Under the pieces are notes generated by a model. The model saw only the letters and a list, made by a program, of their open reading frames with translations. It ran no database searches and was not told the DNA's origin. The position numbers were made by a program, and so were the translations under genes. Positions 43,012 through 51,455 of a stretch of DNA of 64,000 nt are shown here, piece by piece. Origin of the DNA: Flavobacterium sp. LHD-85 (lineage in GTDB: Bacteria > Bacteroidota > Bacteroidia > Flavobacteriales > Flavobacteriaceae); assembly GCF_030929595.1 (NCBI RefSeq), contig NZ_JAVFVR010000001.1, positions 558,001 to 622,000 on the forward strand, written 5' to 3'. Each line of letters starts with the position of its first letter. Position 1 is the stretch's first letter.

Positions 43012-44217
43012 ATGAAAAAACTATCACTCTTACTAATTTGTATTTTTAGCATTTACAGCTCAAAGGCCCAGGAATCAAGGCCTATTGTTACTGGAGTACC
43101 TTTTTTATTAGTCGCTGCTGATGCTAGAGCAGCCGGTTTAGCAGATCAAGGGGTGGCCACTTCTGCAGACGTTTTCTCTCAACAATGGAACCCTGCTAAG
43201 TATGCATTTTCTGAAGATGCACAAGGGCTTTCTATCAGTTACACCCCTTATTTAACAGATCTTGCCAATGATATCTCATTAGGTCAGATTACGTATTACA
43301 ACAAAATCAACGAAAAAAGTGCTTTTGCAGGAAGTTTTCGCTATTTTGGTTTTGGAGGAATTGAATTGAGATACACTGGAGACCCAAATGAAGCCGTAAG
43401 AGAAGTAAATCCAAACGAATTTGCCTTAGACGGATCTTATTCATTAAAATTAAGCGAGAAATTCTCGATGGCTGTTGCCGGACGTTTCATTAGTTCAAAC
43501 TTAAAAGTTGCTTCAGAAGAAGTTGATGCTACATCTGCAAGATCTTTTGCTGTTGATGTCGCAGCTTTTTACCAATCTGAAGAAATTGCTTATCAAGATT
43601 TCAATGGTAGATGGAGAGCCGGTGTTAACTTCCAAAACATGGGACCAAAAATCAGTTATGATAATGACAATGTAAGTTCAAATTTCTTACCTGCTAATTT
43701 AAGATTAGGGGGAGGATTTGATTTTATTTTTGACGATTATAACAAACTTACTTTAAGTGCTGAACTTACTAAACTTTTAGTTCCAACTCCTCCAGGCATC
43801 GGAACACCTGTAGACGTAAATGGCGACGGAGACTTTGACGATCCTGAAGATATTTCACAGCAAGAAGCAACAGATATCGGTTACAGAAATTATAACGATA
43901 TTGGATGGTTCGAAGGAATGTTTAAATCTTTTGGAGATGCTCCAGGTGGGTTTAAAGAAGAAATGAAAGAGGTGACCTATAGTATCGCTGGAGAATATAT
44001 GTATCAAGATGCTTTTGCTTTCCGTTTAGGATATTACCACGAAAGCCCAGAGAAAGGTGCTAAACAATTTTTCTCTTTAGGAGCAGGATTTAAATACAAC
44101 ATTATGAAAATTGATGTTTCGTACTTATTCTCAGCATCTAAAATAAAAAATCCTTTAGAAAACACACTTCGTTTCTCTTTAACGTTTAACTTTGGAGACA
44201 AATACGACAATTACTAA
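43012..44217 (+). CDS. porV: Type IX secretion system outer-membrane protein PorV
   Basis: A 401-residue beta-barrel protein of the FadL-like PorV family. It has a signal peptide (FSIYSSKAQES) and the family start RPIVTGVPFLLVAADARAAGLADQGVATSADVFSQQWNPAKYAF. Strands such as FAGSFRYFGFGGIELRY and the final ENTLRFSLTFNFGDKYDNY complete the barrel. PorV is a shuttle that collects folded cargo from the SprA translocon and hands it to PorU. It sits in a probable operon with porU and ends at a perfect terminator. Confidence 0.95.
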   Translation: MKKLSLLLICIFSIYSSKAQESRPIVTGVPFLLVAADARAAGLADQGVATSADVFSQQWNPAKYAFSEDAQGLSISYTPYLTDLANDISLGQITYYNKINEKSAFAGSFRYFGFGGIELRYTGDPNEAVREVNPNEFALDGSYSLKLSEKFSMAVAGRFISSNLKVASEEVDATSARSFAVDVAAFYQSEEIAYQDFNGRWRAGVNFQNMGPKISYDNDNVSSNFLPANLRLGGGFDFIFDDYNKLTLSAELTKLLVPTPPGIGTPVDVNGDGDFDDPEDISQQEATDIGYRNYNDIGWFEGMFKSFGDAPGGFKEEMKEVTYSIAGEYMYQDAFAFRLGYYHESPEKGAKQFFSLGAGFKYNIMKIDVSYLFSASKIKNPLENTLRFSLTFNFGDKYDNY

Positions 44218-44244
44218 AAAGAAAAGATTACAATAAAACAATTC

Positions 44245-44283
44245 AATCCAAATTCCTGCATTTTAGGAATTTGGATTTTTTTT
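44245..44283 (+). terminator. Intrinsic terminator of porU-porV
   Basis: A perfect 13-bp stem AATCCAAATTCCT (44245-44257) with 44265-44277, 7-base loop, then T8. It ends 14 bases before the cdd start codon. Confidence 0.93.
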
Positions 44284-44296
44284 CCCTTATAAACAG

Positions 44297-44779
44297 ATGA
44301 AAGAAATCAACATAACCTCTTCATTTACAATATTTGATAATTTAAATGAACTCCCAGCTGAAATTCAGGATTTAATGAATCAAGCTGTTGAAATCAGAAA
44401 AAAAGCATACGCACCTTATTCAAAGTTTAAAGTTGGCGCTGCTTTACTTTTAGATAACGGAAAAGTTATTTTAGGGTCTAATCAAGAAAATGCCGCTTAC
44501 CCATCTGGACTTTGTGCTGAGAGAACTGCGATTTTTTATGCGGGGAGTACTTATCCGGAAGCAAAAATTCTAAAAATAGCGATTACAGCAGCCTCAGATA
44601 CCAATCAAACCAATGCTCCTATTCCTCCTTGCGGATCGTGCCGACAATCAATAGCAGAATACGAGATAAAACAAGACACCCCTATTGAAATCTATTTTAT
44701 GGGAGAAATTGGTGAGATTTACAAATCGTCATCCCTAAAAAATTTACTCCCTTTGATGTTCGACAAAAAGTTCTTGTAA
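44297..44779 (+). CDS. cdd: Cytidine deaminase
   Basis: A 160-residue cytidine deaminase. The zinc ligands are C73 in LCAERT, and C112 and C115 in PCGSCRQ; E75 is the proton shuttle. Using Cys in place of the His of E. coli Cdd marks the tetrameric Bacillus-type enzyme. It converts cytidine and deoxycytidine to uridine forms in pyrimidine salvage. About 25 extra N-terminal residues precede the usual YAPYSKFKVGAALL start of the fold. It stands alone behind the porV terminator. Confidence 0.95.
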   Translation: MKEINITSSFTIFDNLNELPAEIQDLMNQAVEIRKKAYAPYSKFKVGAALLLDNGKVILGSNQENAAYPSGLCAERTAIFYAGSTYPEAKILKIAITAASDTNQTNAPIPPCGSCRQSIAEYEIKQDTPIEIYFMGEIGEIYKSSSLKNLLPLMFDKKFL

Positions 44780-44829
44780 AAAAAAGCCAAAAAGTATCGT
44801 TTTAATTTTAGTTCTTAAATGTAATGTCT

Positions 44830-44837
44830 TATTTTTG
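44830..44837 (+). promoter_or_regulatory. -7 box (TATTTTTG) of pdhA-pdhC
   Basis: Matches TAnnTTTG. It would give a leader of about 95 bases before pdhA. Confidence 0.5.
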
Positions 44838-44840
44838 CAT

Positions 44841-44884
44841 CCCGACCTTTCGGGCGCAAATTTGTGGGAGGAAACTATTTTGCG
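44841..44884 (+). other. Structured 5' leader of pdhA
   Basis: CCCGA-CCTT-TCGGG forms a hairpin at 44841-44854 right at the expected transcript start, followed by CGCAAA (44855-44860) pairing with TTTGCG (44879-44884) around a GGGAGGAAAC loop. It may stabilise or regulate the message. It does not match a riboswitch I know. Confidence 0.4.
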
Positions 44885-44938
44885 TTACAGGCACAATAAT
44901 CGATAACACAAACAACTTTAGCAAAAGAAAGAATTCAG

Positions 44939-45937
44939 ATGAAAGAAGTTACAAAAGAGGTATATTTAAAGTGGTATGAAGACATGCTACTTTGGAGAAA
45001 GTTTGAAGACAAACTTGCAGCGTTATACATCCAACAAAAAGTTAGAGGTTTTCTACACTTATATAATGGTCAAGAAGCTGTATTAGCAGGTGCATTGCAC
45101 GCTATGGATTTGACCAAAGATAAAATGATTACTGCTTACAGAAATCACGTTCAACCAATTGGTATGGGAGTTGATCCTAGAAACGTAATGGCTGAACTTT
45201 TAGGAAAAGCAACAGGAACTTCTAAAGGTATGGGAGGTTCTATGCACATTTTCTCTAAAGAACACGGTTTTTATGGAGGACACGGAATTGTAGGTGCTCA
45301 AATCCCAGTTGGGGCGGGTATTGCTTTTGCAGACAAATATTTTAATACTGGCGGTGTTACCATGACTTACTTTGGTGACGGAGCTGCTAGACAAGGTTCT
45401 CTTCACGAAGCTTTCAACATGGCTATGCTATGGAAACTTCCAGTTGTATTTATCGTTGAAAATAACGGTTATGCAATGGGTACTTCTGTAGAAAGAACTG
45501 CAAACCACACTGACATCTGGAAATTAGGTTTAGGCTATGAAATGCCTTGCGGACCTGTTGACGGAATGAACCCTGTAAAAGTTGCCGAAGCAATGCACGA
45601 AGCTATCGAAAGAGCGCGTCGCGGAGACGGACCAACTTTCCTTGAAATGAAAACGTACCGTTACAGAGGACACTCTATGTCTGATGCACAATTATACCGT
45701 TCTAAAGAAGAGGTTGAAGAGTACAAAAAAATCGACCCAATTACGCAAGTTCTTGACGTAATCTTGGATCAAAAATATGCTACTGAAGAAGAAATTGAAG
45801 TAATTGACCAAAGAGTTAAAGACTTGGTTGAAGAGTGTGCGAAATTCGCTGAAGAATCTCCATACCCAGACTTACAACAATTATACGATGTAGTATACGC
45901 ACAAGAAGACTATCCATTTACACCTCATAAATTATAA
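44939..45937 (+). CDS. pdhA: Pyruvate dehydrogenase E1 component, alpha subunit
   Basis: A 332-residue E1-alpha. The thiamine-diphosphate motif runs GDGAARQGSLHEAFNMAMLWKLPVVFIVENNGYAMGTS (about 145-182). KGMGGSMHIFSKEHGFYGGHGIVGAQIPVGAGIAFA precedes it and the phosphorylation-loop region TYRYRGHSMSD follows. It decarboxylates pyruvate with the beta subunit, whose gene is not in this window. It lies 4 bases upstream of the E2 gene, so the two are co-expressed. A TATTTTTG box and a structured leader lie upstream. Confidence 0.95.
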   Translation: MKEVTKEVYLKWYEDMLLWRKFEDKLAALYIQQKVRGFLHLYNGQEAVLAGALHAMDLTKDKMITAYRNHVQPIGMGVDPRNVMAELLGKATGTSKGMGGSMHIFSKEHGFYGGHGIVGAQIPVGAGIAFADKYFNTGGVTMTYFGDGAARQGSLHEAFNMAMLWKLPVVFIVENNGYAMGTSVERTANHTDIWKLGLGYEMPCGPVDGMNPVKVAEAMHEAIERARRGDGPTFLEMKTYRYRGHSMSDAQLYRSKEEVEEYKKIDPITQVLDVILDQKYATEEEIEVIDQRVKDLVEECAKFAEESPYPDLQQLYDVVYAQEDYPFTPHKL

Positions 45938-45941
45938 TATC

Positions 45942-47582
45942 ATGGCGATTAAAGTAACAATGCCTCGTTTGAGCGATACTATGACTGAAGGAACGGTAGC
46001 AACTTGGCTTAAAAAAGTAGGCGACAAAGTAAGCGAAGGTGATATCTTAGCTGAAATTGAAACAGACAAAGCAACAATGGAGTTCGAATCTTTTAACGAA
46101 GGAACTCTTTTACATATCGGAATTCAAGCTGGAGAAACTGCTCCTGTTGATTCATTATTAGCAATCATTGGTAAAGAAGGAGAAGATATTTCGGCTCTTT
46201 TAGCTGGTGGTGACGCTCCTGCTGCCGAAGCTCCAAAAGCGGACGCTCCAGCTGCTGAAGCAAAAACTGAAACTGCTGCTCCTGCAAAAGCGGCTGAATT
46301 ACCAAAAGGTGTTATAGTTGTAACTATGCCACGTTTGAGTGATACAATGACTGAAGGTACTGTAGCAACTTGGTTGAAAAAAGTTGGCGATACTGTAGCT
46401 GAAGGAGATATTTTAGCTGAAATTGAAACAGACAAAGCTACTATGGAGTTTGAGTCTTTCAATGCTGGAACATTATTATACATCGGAATTCAAGAAGGAA
46501 GCACTGCTCCTGTTGACAGCTTATTAGCTATCATCGGACCTGCAGGAACTGACATTTCTGGAGTTGCCGACAACTTTACTGCTGGTGGTGCTGCAACTGC
46601 AACTGCTCCTGCTGCTGAAGAAACAAAAGCTGCACCTGCTGCTGCACAAGCTACAGAAGCTGTTGCTGAAACTTCAAACGGAGGAAGAATTTTAGCTTCT
46701 CCATTAGCTAAGAAAATTGCTTCTGACAAAGGAATCCAATTATCTCAAGTTAAAGGTTCTGGAGAAAACGGAAGAATCGTAAAAAGCGATATCGAAAACT
46801 TTACTCCATCTGCTCAGGCTCAAACAGCTGCTTCAGCTCCTGCTGCTAAACAAGAAGCATCTGCTCCTGCTGCTCCAAAAGTATTTGTTCCTGCTGGTGA
46901 AGTTTACACAGAAGAGATCAAAAACTCTCAAATGCGTAAAATCATTGCAAAACGTCTTTCTGAATCTTTATTCACTGCTCCTCACTACAACTTAGTGATC
47001 GAGGTAAGCATGGACGAAGCAATGCAAGCTAGAGCTGCTATCAATAGCGTTCCAGATACAAAAGTATCTTTCAACGATATGGTAATCAAAGCTTGTGCTT
47101 TAGCATTGAAAAAACATCCAAAAATCAACTCTACTTGGAAAGAAGACGCTATCATCATCAACCACCACGTAAATATTGGTGTTGCCGTAGCTGTTGAGGA
47201 CGGATTAGTAGTTCCTGTATTGAAATTTACTGACGCGATGAGTTTATCTCAAATTGGTGGATCTGTAAGAGATCTTGCTGGAAGAGCTAAAAACAAAAAA
47301 CTTGGACCACAAGAAATGGAAGGAAGTACTTTTACAGTATCTAACCTTGGTATGTTTGGTATCACTGAATTCAATTCAATTATCAATCAGCCAAACTCTG
47401 CTATCCTTTCTGTAGGTGCAATTGTTGAGAAACCAGTAGTTAAAAACGGTCAAATCGTAGTTGGAAACACAATGATGTTATCATTAGCTTGCGACCACAG
47501 AACAATTGACGGTGCAACTGGCGCTCAGTTCTTACAAACACTAAAACAATACATCGAAAGCCCAGTTACAATGTTGGCGTAA
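45942..47582 (+). CDS. pdhC: Pyruvate dehydrogenase E2 (dihydrolipoamide acetyltransferase) with two lipoyl domains
   Basis: A 546-residue E2. Two lipoyl domains (about 1-78 and 122-203) carry the lipoylated lysines K43 and K165 in ETDKATMEF. Ala/Pro/Glu-rich linkers separate them. A peripheral-subunit-binding domain follows (about 245-285, ILASPLAKKIASDKGIQLSQVKGSG) and the catalytic domain ends with the active-site motif DHRTIDGATGAQFL. The enzyme moves the acetyl group from lipoamide to CoA at the core of the complex. The two lipoyl domains are almost identical in protein but differ at many synonymous sites, so selection rather than recent copying keeps them alike. Confidence 0.95.
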   Translation: MAIKVTMPRLSDTMTEGTVATWLKKVGDKVSEGDILAEIETDKATMEFESFNEGTLLHIGIQAGETAPVDSLLAIIGKEGEDISALLAGGDAPAAEAPKADAPAAEAKTETAAPAKAAELPKGVIVVTMPRLSDTMTEGTVATWLKKVGDTVAEGDILAEIETDKATMEFESFNAGTLLYIGIQEGSTAPVDSLLAIIGPAGTDISGVADNFTAGGAATATAPAAEETKAAPAAAQATEAVAETSNGGRILASPLAKKIASDKGIQLSQVKGSGENGRIVKSDIENFTPSAQAQTAASAPAAKQEASAPAAPKVFVPAGEVYTEEIKNSQMRKIIAKRLSESLFTAPHYNLVIEVSMDEAMQARAAINSVPDTKVSFNDMVIKACALALKKHPKINSTWKEDAIIINHHVNIGVAVAVEDGLVVPVLKFTDAMSLSQIGGSVRDLAGRAKNKKLGPQEMEGSTFTVSNLGMFGITEFNSIINQPNSAILSVGAIVEKPVVKNGQIVVGNTMMLSLACDHRTIDGATGAQFLQTLKQYIESPVTMLA

Positions 47583-47602
47583 TCTTTGTTAATTTTATAA
47601 TT

Positions 47603-47637
47603 AAATCCCGTTTTGTTTATTCAAAACGGGATTTTTT
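47603..47637 (+). terminator. Intrinsic terminator of pdhA-pdhC
   Basis: A perfect 13-bp stem AAATCCCGTTTTG (47603-47615) with 47622-47634, 6-base loop, then a T run. Confidence 0.93.
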
Positions 47638-47673
47638 GTTTAATTTTCATCCTCAAATTCAAAACCTCACAAA

Positions 47674-49521
47674 ATGAAGAAACTAATTCTTGTCACTTTA
47701 TTTCTGACAGCAATTGCCTGCCAGAAAAAAGGGCAAACAGAAAAAACGGCCGCCGTTACAGATGAACACAGTTACTCCAAACCAGAACTTGCCGTTGCAA
47801 AACACCTTGACCTTGATATTAAAGTTGACTTTGACACACAGACAATTTCAGGAAAAGCATCTTGGACAATTGACAACATTAGTAAAGGAAACGAAATTAT
47901 ATTTGACGAAAACACTTTAAATATTACAAAAGTAACTTTAGGTGATGACGAAAAAGAAACAAAGTTCGAACTTGGAGCAGACACTGAATTTCACGGAAAA
48001 CCGCTTCATATTACAATCGAACCAAATACAACCAAAGTAAATATCTATTACAACACTACTAAAGACGCTATAGCTTTGCAATGGTTAAAACCAGAACAAA
48101 CTGCAGACAAAAAGAAACCTTTTGTTTTCTCTCAAGGCGAAAGCGTTTGGTCACGCACATGGATTCCGTGTCAAGATTCTCCAGGAATTCGTTTTACTTA
48201 CAATGCAAAAGTTACTGTTCCTAAAGATTTATTAGCGGTTATGAGCGCTGTAAATCCGCAGAAGAAAAATGATACTGGGGTTTATACTTTCAAACAAGAC
48301 AAAGCAATTCCTTCTTACTTAATGGCAATTGCGGTTGGAGATATCGAATTCCAAGCAATTGACAACAGAACTGGAGTTTATGCAGAACCATCTGTTTTAA
48401 AAAGCGCCGCTTATGAATTTGCTGAACTTGGCAAAATGGTAAATGCAGCTGAAAAACTATACGGACCATATAGATGGGGACGTTATGATGTTTTGGTTCT
48501 ACCTCCAAGCTTCCCTTATGGAGGAATGGAAAATCCAAACCTGACTTTCTTAACTCCGGGAGTAATTGCTGGAGATCGTTCGCTTACGAGTTTGCTAGCA
48601 CACGAATTAGGACACAGCTGGAGCGGAAACTTAGTTACAAACGCAACTTGGGATGACATTTGGCTAAACGAAGGATTTACCACTTATGTTGAACACAGAA
48701 TTGGAGAAGCTATTTTTGGCAAAAAAGAATTTGACATGCAGAATGTTATCACCAACAAAGAATTGGTTGATAATGTTACAGAATACGGTGATACAAATCC
48801 AGATACAAGATTAAAAGTTAGTTTGACAGGAAGAAATCCTGATGACGGAATCAGCATGATTCCTTATGTAAAAGGGTATTCATTTTTAAGAGTTATTGAA
48901 AATGCTGTTGGACGCGATAAATTTGATCCGTTTATTAAAAATTATTTCGATTCTCATGCTTTCCAATCGATCACCACTGAAGATTTCATAAAGTATCTAA
49001 ACGAAAATCTTATTAAAGGAGACAAAGCTTTAGCAGAGAAAATCCAATTAGATAATTGGATTTACAAACCTGGAATTCCATCAAACATTCTTCCAGTTAG
49101 CTCAGCAGAGTTTGACGCCATCGATGCTATCCAAAAAAGCTGGAGAGAAACTGGCGTTGCAGGTTTAAGCAAAAAAATCACAACAACTGCCGAAAAACAG
49201 CATTTTATAGACCATCTTCCTGCTGATATTACTGCAAAGGAAATGGAAGCAATTGATAAAGAATTCAACTTTACAAAAGGCGGTAATTTCATTATTAAAC
49301 GTCAATGGTTTGTGCAGGCAATTCGCCATCAATACAAAGCTGCTGATCCTGCAATTGAACAGTTTTTAATCGGAAGCAGCAGAACTGGCTCTATCATGAT
49401 GCTTTATAAAGAAATGGTTAAAACTCCAGAAGGAAAAGTTTGGGCTAAAAAAGTCTTTGATAAAGCAAAATCTGGTTATCATGCGACTACTATTCAGGAT
49501 GCTGCAAGCATTTTGAAATAA
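47674..49521 (+). CDS. M1-family zinc aminopeptidase lipoprotein
   Basis: A 615-residue M1 metallopeptidase of the leukotriene-A4-hydrolase-like branch. The zinc site is H310-E-L-G-H314 with E333 in NEGFTTY, at the standard HExxH-18-E spacing. The exopeptidase motif GGMENP lies at about 285-290. The N terminus has a lipobox (LFLTAIACQKK), so the enzyme should be anchored in a membrane facing the periplasm or outside. A C-terminal helical domain like that of LTA4 hydrolase follows at about 480-615. It trims N-terminal residues from peptides. It stands alone between two terminators or repeats. Confidence 0.93.
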   Translation: MKKLILVTLFLTAIACQKKGQTEKTAAVTDEHSYSKPELAVAKHLDLDIKVDFDTQTISGKASWTIDNISKGNEIIFDENTLNITKVTLGDDEKETKFELGADTEFHGKPLHITIEPNTTKVNIYYNTTKDAIALQWLKPEQTADKKKPFVFSQGESVWSRTWIPCQDSPGIRFTYNAKVTVPKDLLAVMSAVNPQKKNDTGVYTFKQDKAIPSYLMAIAVGDIEFQAIDNRTGVYAEPSVLKSAAYEFAELGKMVNAAEKLYGPYRWGRYDVLVLPPSFPYGGMENPNLTFLTPGVIAGDRSLTSLLAHELGHSWSGNLVTNATWDDIWLNEGFTTYVEHRIGEAIFGKKEFDMQNVITNKELVDNVTEYGDTNPDTRLKVSLTGRNPDDGISMIPYVKGYSFLRVIENAVGRDKFDPFIKNYFDSHAFQSITTEDFIKYLNENLIKGDKALAEKIQLDNWIYKPGIPSNILPVSSAEFDAIDAIQKSWRETGVAGLSKKITTTAEKQHFIDHLPADITAKEMEAIDKEFNFTKGGNFIIKRQWFVQAIRHQYKAADPAIEQFLIGSSRTGSIMMLYKEMVKTPEGKVWAKKVFDKAKSGYHATTIQDAASILK

Positions 49522-49546
49522 AAAAACGTCAAAATCGTTCCAATAA

Positions 49547-49703
49547 TATCCCGAAGGGATTATAAATCGGTAGAAAAGATATAACGCATTAAAATCATTT
49601 GTCCCGTCAGGGACTAAATGAATTTGTTGTAATGCGCAGTCCCTGACGGGACAACGGAAACGATCGCATTTTTTTTCTACCGATATGTAATCCCTTCGGG
49701 ATA
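49547..49703. repeat. REPIN-like nested palindrome element
   Basis: Nested inverted repeats: 49547-49562 with 49688-49703 (core ATCCCGAAGGGAT), 49566-49577 with 49673-49684 (ATCGGTAGAAAA), 49585-49590 with 49631-49636, and 49601-49615 with 49638-49652 (core GTCCCGTCAGGGAC). The outer and inner arms are themselves palindromes. The element fills the 361-base gap after the M1 peptidase gene together with the terminator at 49720. Confidence 0.85.
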
Positions 49704-49719
49704 TAATCATAATTATCCA

Positions 49720-49753
49720 AATCCCCGATTACATCGTAATTGGGGATTTTTTT
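49720..49753 (+). terminator. Intrinsic terminator
   Basis: AATCCCCGATTAC (49720-49732) pairs with 49736-49748 with one G-T pair, then T7. It lies after the palindrome element and before the AhpD-like gene. Confidence 0.8.
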
Positions 49754-49882
49754 ATTCAAAAATTTATCAGGGAAAATTATCCATCACATAGCGTACATTC
49801 TCCATGTTCTAAAATCTGTAATCGTTGCAACTTTGTAATGTCAAAAGACAACAACTAATAACAACATTAAAAATTAAATAAG

Positions 49883-50434
49883 ATGGCACGATTAACAGCA
49901 TTAAACCCAGAAGAAGTAACAGGAAAAACTAAAGATTTATTCAACGCAGTTCAGGCAAAATTAGGCGTTGTACCAAACATGATGAGAACAATGGGAAATT
50001 CTCCAGCAGTTCTTGAAGGATATTTAAACCTAAGCGGCGCATTAAGCCACGGGAAATTAAGTGCAAAAACAGGAGAATTAATTGCCTTGGCAGTTTCAGA
50101 AAGCAACTCATGCGACTACTGTTTAGCAGCTCACACTTTTATCGGAGAAAAATTAGTTAAAGCAGATCCAGCAGTTTTACACGCTGCAAGAACAGGAAAT
50201 TCTACAGATGCTAAAACAGAAGCGATTTTACAATTGGCAAAAACATTAATCAGCAAAGGTGGTTTAGTAAACGATGAAGATGTAAACAAAGCTAAAAACG
50301 CTGGAGTTTCTGACGCTGAAATTGCAGAAACTATTGCACATGTAGCCTTAAACGTTCTGACAAACTACTTCAACAACGTAGCAAATACAGAAATTGACTT
50401 TCCAGCAGTTTCTAACTTAGAATTACACAACTAA
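49883..50434 (+). CDS. AhpD-like carboxymuconolactone decarboxylase-family protein
   Basis: A 183-residue CMD-family protein of the peroxidase-related type. The redox motif is C77-D-Y-C80 with H84 (SNSCDYCLAAH), the layout of AhpD alkylhydroperoxidases. GKTKDLFNAVQAKLGVVPNMMRTMGNSPAVLEGYLNLSGAL at the N terminus is typical of this branch. It probably reduces peroxides through the cysteine pair, though the electron donor is not evident. The next gene on the same strand is an AraC regulator only about 70 bases later, a pairing that suggests control of this gene by that protein. Confidence 0.88.
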   Translation: MARLTALNPEEVTGKTKDLFNAVQAKLGVVPNMMRTMGNSPAVLEGYLNLSGALSHGKLSAKTGELIALAVSESNSCDYCLAAHTFIGEKLVKADPAVLHAARTGNSTDAKTEAILQLAKTLISKGGLVNDEDVNKAKNAGVSDAEIAETIAHVALNVLTNYFNNVANTEIDFPAVSNLELHN

Positions 50435-50505
50435 CACAAACAGCAAAAAACAAGTTATAGAGATAGTTATGAATTCTTTTCGTGACTATCTTTATATTTT
50501 TAAAA

Positions 50506-51396
50506 ATGAAACCGAATATGAGCTCTCAAAATGTTTTCACTTTAATAAATCCGCAAAACGGGAATTTAGCCTTCAAGATTCTTCCTTTTGATGACAACAG
50601 CCATTTTGACCATTTACAACGAAATAATTATTACTCTTTAATTTGGGTCACCAAAGGAAAAGGCAAGGTAAAAGCTGATTTTGCAGAACATCATTTTGAA
50701 GAAAACTCACTTCTCGCCTTTTCGCCTTATCAGCCTTTTATGCTTTGTGTAAACGAACCGATTGAAGGAATCGCAATTCATTTTCATCCCGACTTTTATT
50801 GCATTCACATGCATCAAAAAGAGGTTTCTTGCAATGGCGTTTTGTTCAATAATATTTATCAGCCTCCGTATGTTCAAGTTACAGAACAAGCTTCGCAGAC
50901 TTTTAATATGGTGATTGACCAAATGAAAGCTGAAATTCAAAATGCTGAATTGGCGCAATATGAACTGCTTATTTCGTATTTAAAAATATTTCTAATCACT
51001 GCTTCAAGATTAAAAACAGAACAGCTAGAAGAAATGAAATCGGTTCCAGATTCTAAAGAACCTATCATTCTTCAAAGCTTGAAAGATGCAATTGAACTCA
51101 ATTTTAAAACTAAACATTCAGCCGGGAATTACGCGGAATTGCTGAACATTTCTCCAAAAGCTTTGGCAAAATTGTCTAAGAATTATTTCAATAAAACCTT
51201 AACCGATTTGATTTCAGAAAGAATCATCATCGAAGCTAAAAGAGAATTATATATGACCAATAAAACGGTAAAAGAAATTGCCTACGAGTTAGGTTATGAC
51301 GACGAACATTATTTCAGCCGTTTCTTTAAAACTAATGCAGATGTTTCTCCTCAAATGTATCGTGAGACTGTAGGTTTTGGCAAAATGGAAGCTTAG
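50506..51396 (+). CDS. AraC-family transcriptional regulator
   Basis: A regulator of 296 residues from the ATG at 50506. A GTG at 50482 would add eight hydrophobic residues (MTIFIFLK) that do not fit the fold, and an ATG at 50518 is also possible. Residues about 20-100 form a cupin-like ligand domain (YSLIWVTKGKGKVKADFAEHHFEENSLLAFSPYQPF). The last 100 residues are a double AraC helix-turn-helix (NYAELLNISPKALAKLSKNYFNKTLTDLISERIIIEAKREL; VKEIAYELGYDDEHYFSRFFKTNADVSPQMYR). It follows the AhpD-like gene. The ligand is unknown. Confidence 0.88.
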   Translation: MKPNMSSQNVFTLINPQNGNLAFKILPFDDNSHFDHLQRNNYYSLIWVTKGKGKVKADFAEHHFEENSLLAFSPYQPFMLCVNEPIEGIAIHFHPDFYCIHMHQKEVSCNGVLFNNIYQPPYVQVTEQASQTFNMVIDQMKAEIQNAELAQYELLISYLKIFLITASRLKTEQLEEMKSVPDSKEPIILQSLKDAIELNFKTKHSAGNYAELLNISPKALAKLSKNYFNKTLTDLISERIIIEAKRELYMTNKTVKEIAYELGYDDEHYFSRFFKTNADVSPQMYRETVGFGKMEA

Positions 51397-51414
51397 TTTA
51401 GAGTCGCAGTTTGC

Positions 51415-51455
51415 AGTCGCAGTCTTCAGTAATTACAGACTTGAAAACTGTGACT
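51415..51455. repeat. Imperfect hairpin in the convergent gap
   Basis: AGTCGCAGTCT (51415-51425) pairs with AGACT (51437-51441) or, with one mismatch, with ACTGTGACT (51447-51455). The word GTCGCAGT also occurs as a direct repeat at 51403-51410 and 51416-51423. It lies between two convergent genes and reaches the glycosyltransferase stop codon. Weak terminator at best. Confidence 0.35.

Noticed and set aside
46124..46729. Two Ala/Ser-rich antisense frames across the E2 gene
   Set aside because: They mirror the repeated lipoyl domains and Ala/Pro linkers of the sense gene, which keeps the opposite strand open by codon bias.
49522..49882. tRNA or other known RNA gene in the gap after the M1 peptidase
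   Set aside because: The stems do not make a cloverleaf and there is no CCA end or T-loop sequence; the pattern fits a paired palindrome element.
50482..50505. GTG start of the AraC regulator at 50482
   Set aside because: The added residues are hydrophobic and do not belong to the cupin-like fold; the ATG at 50506 is a better start.
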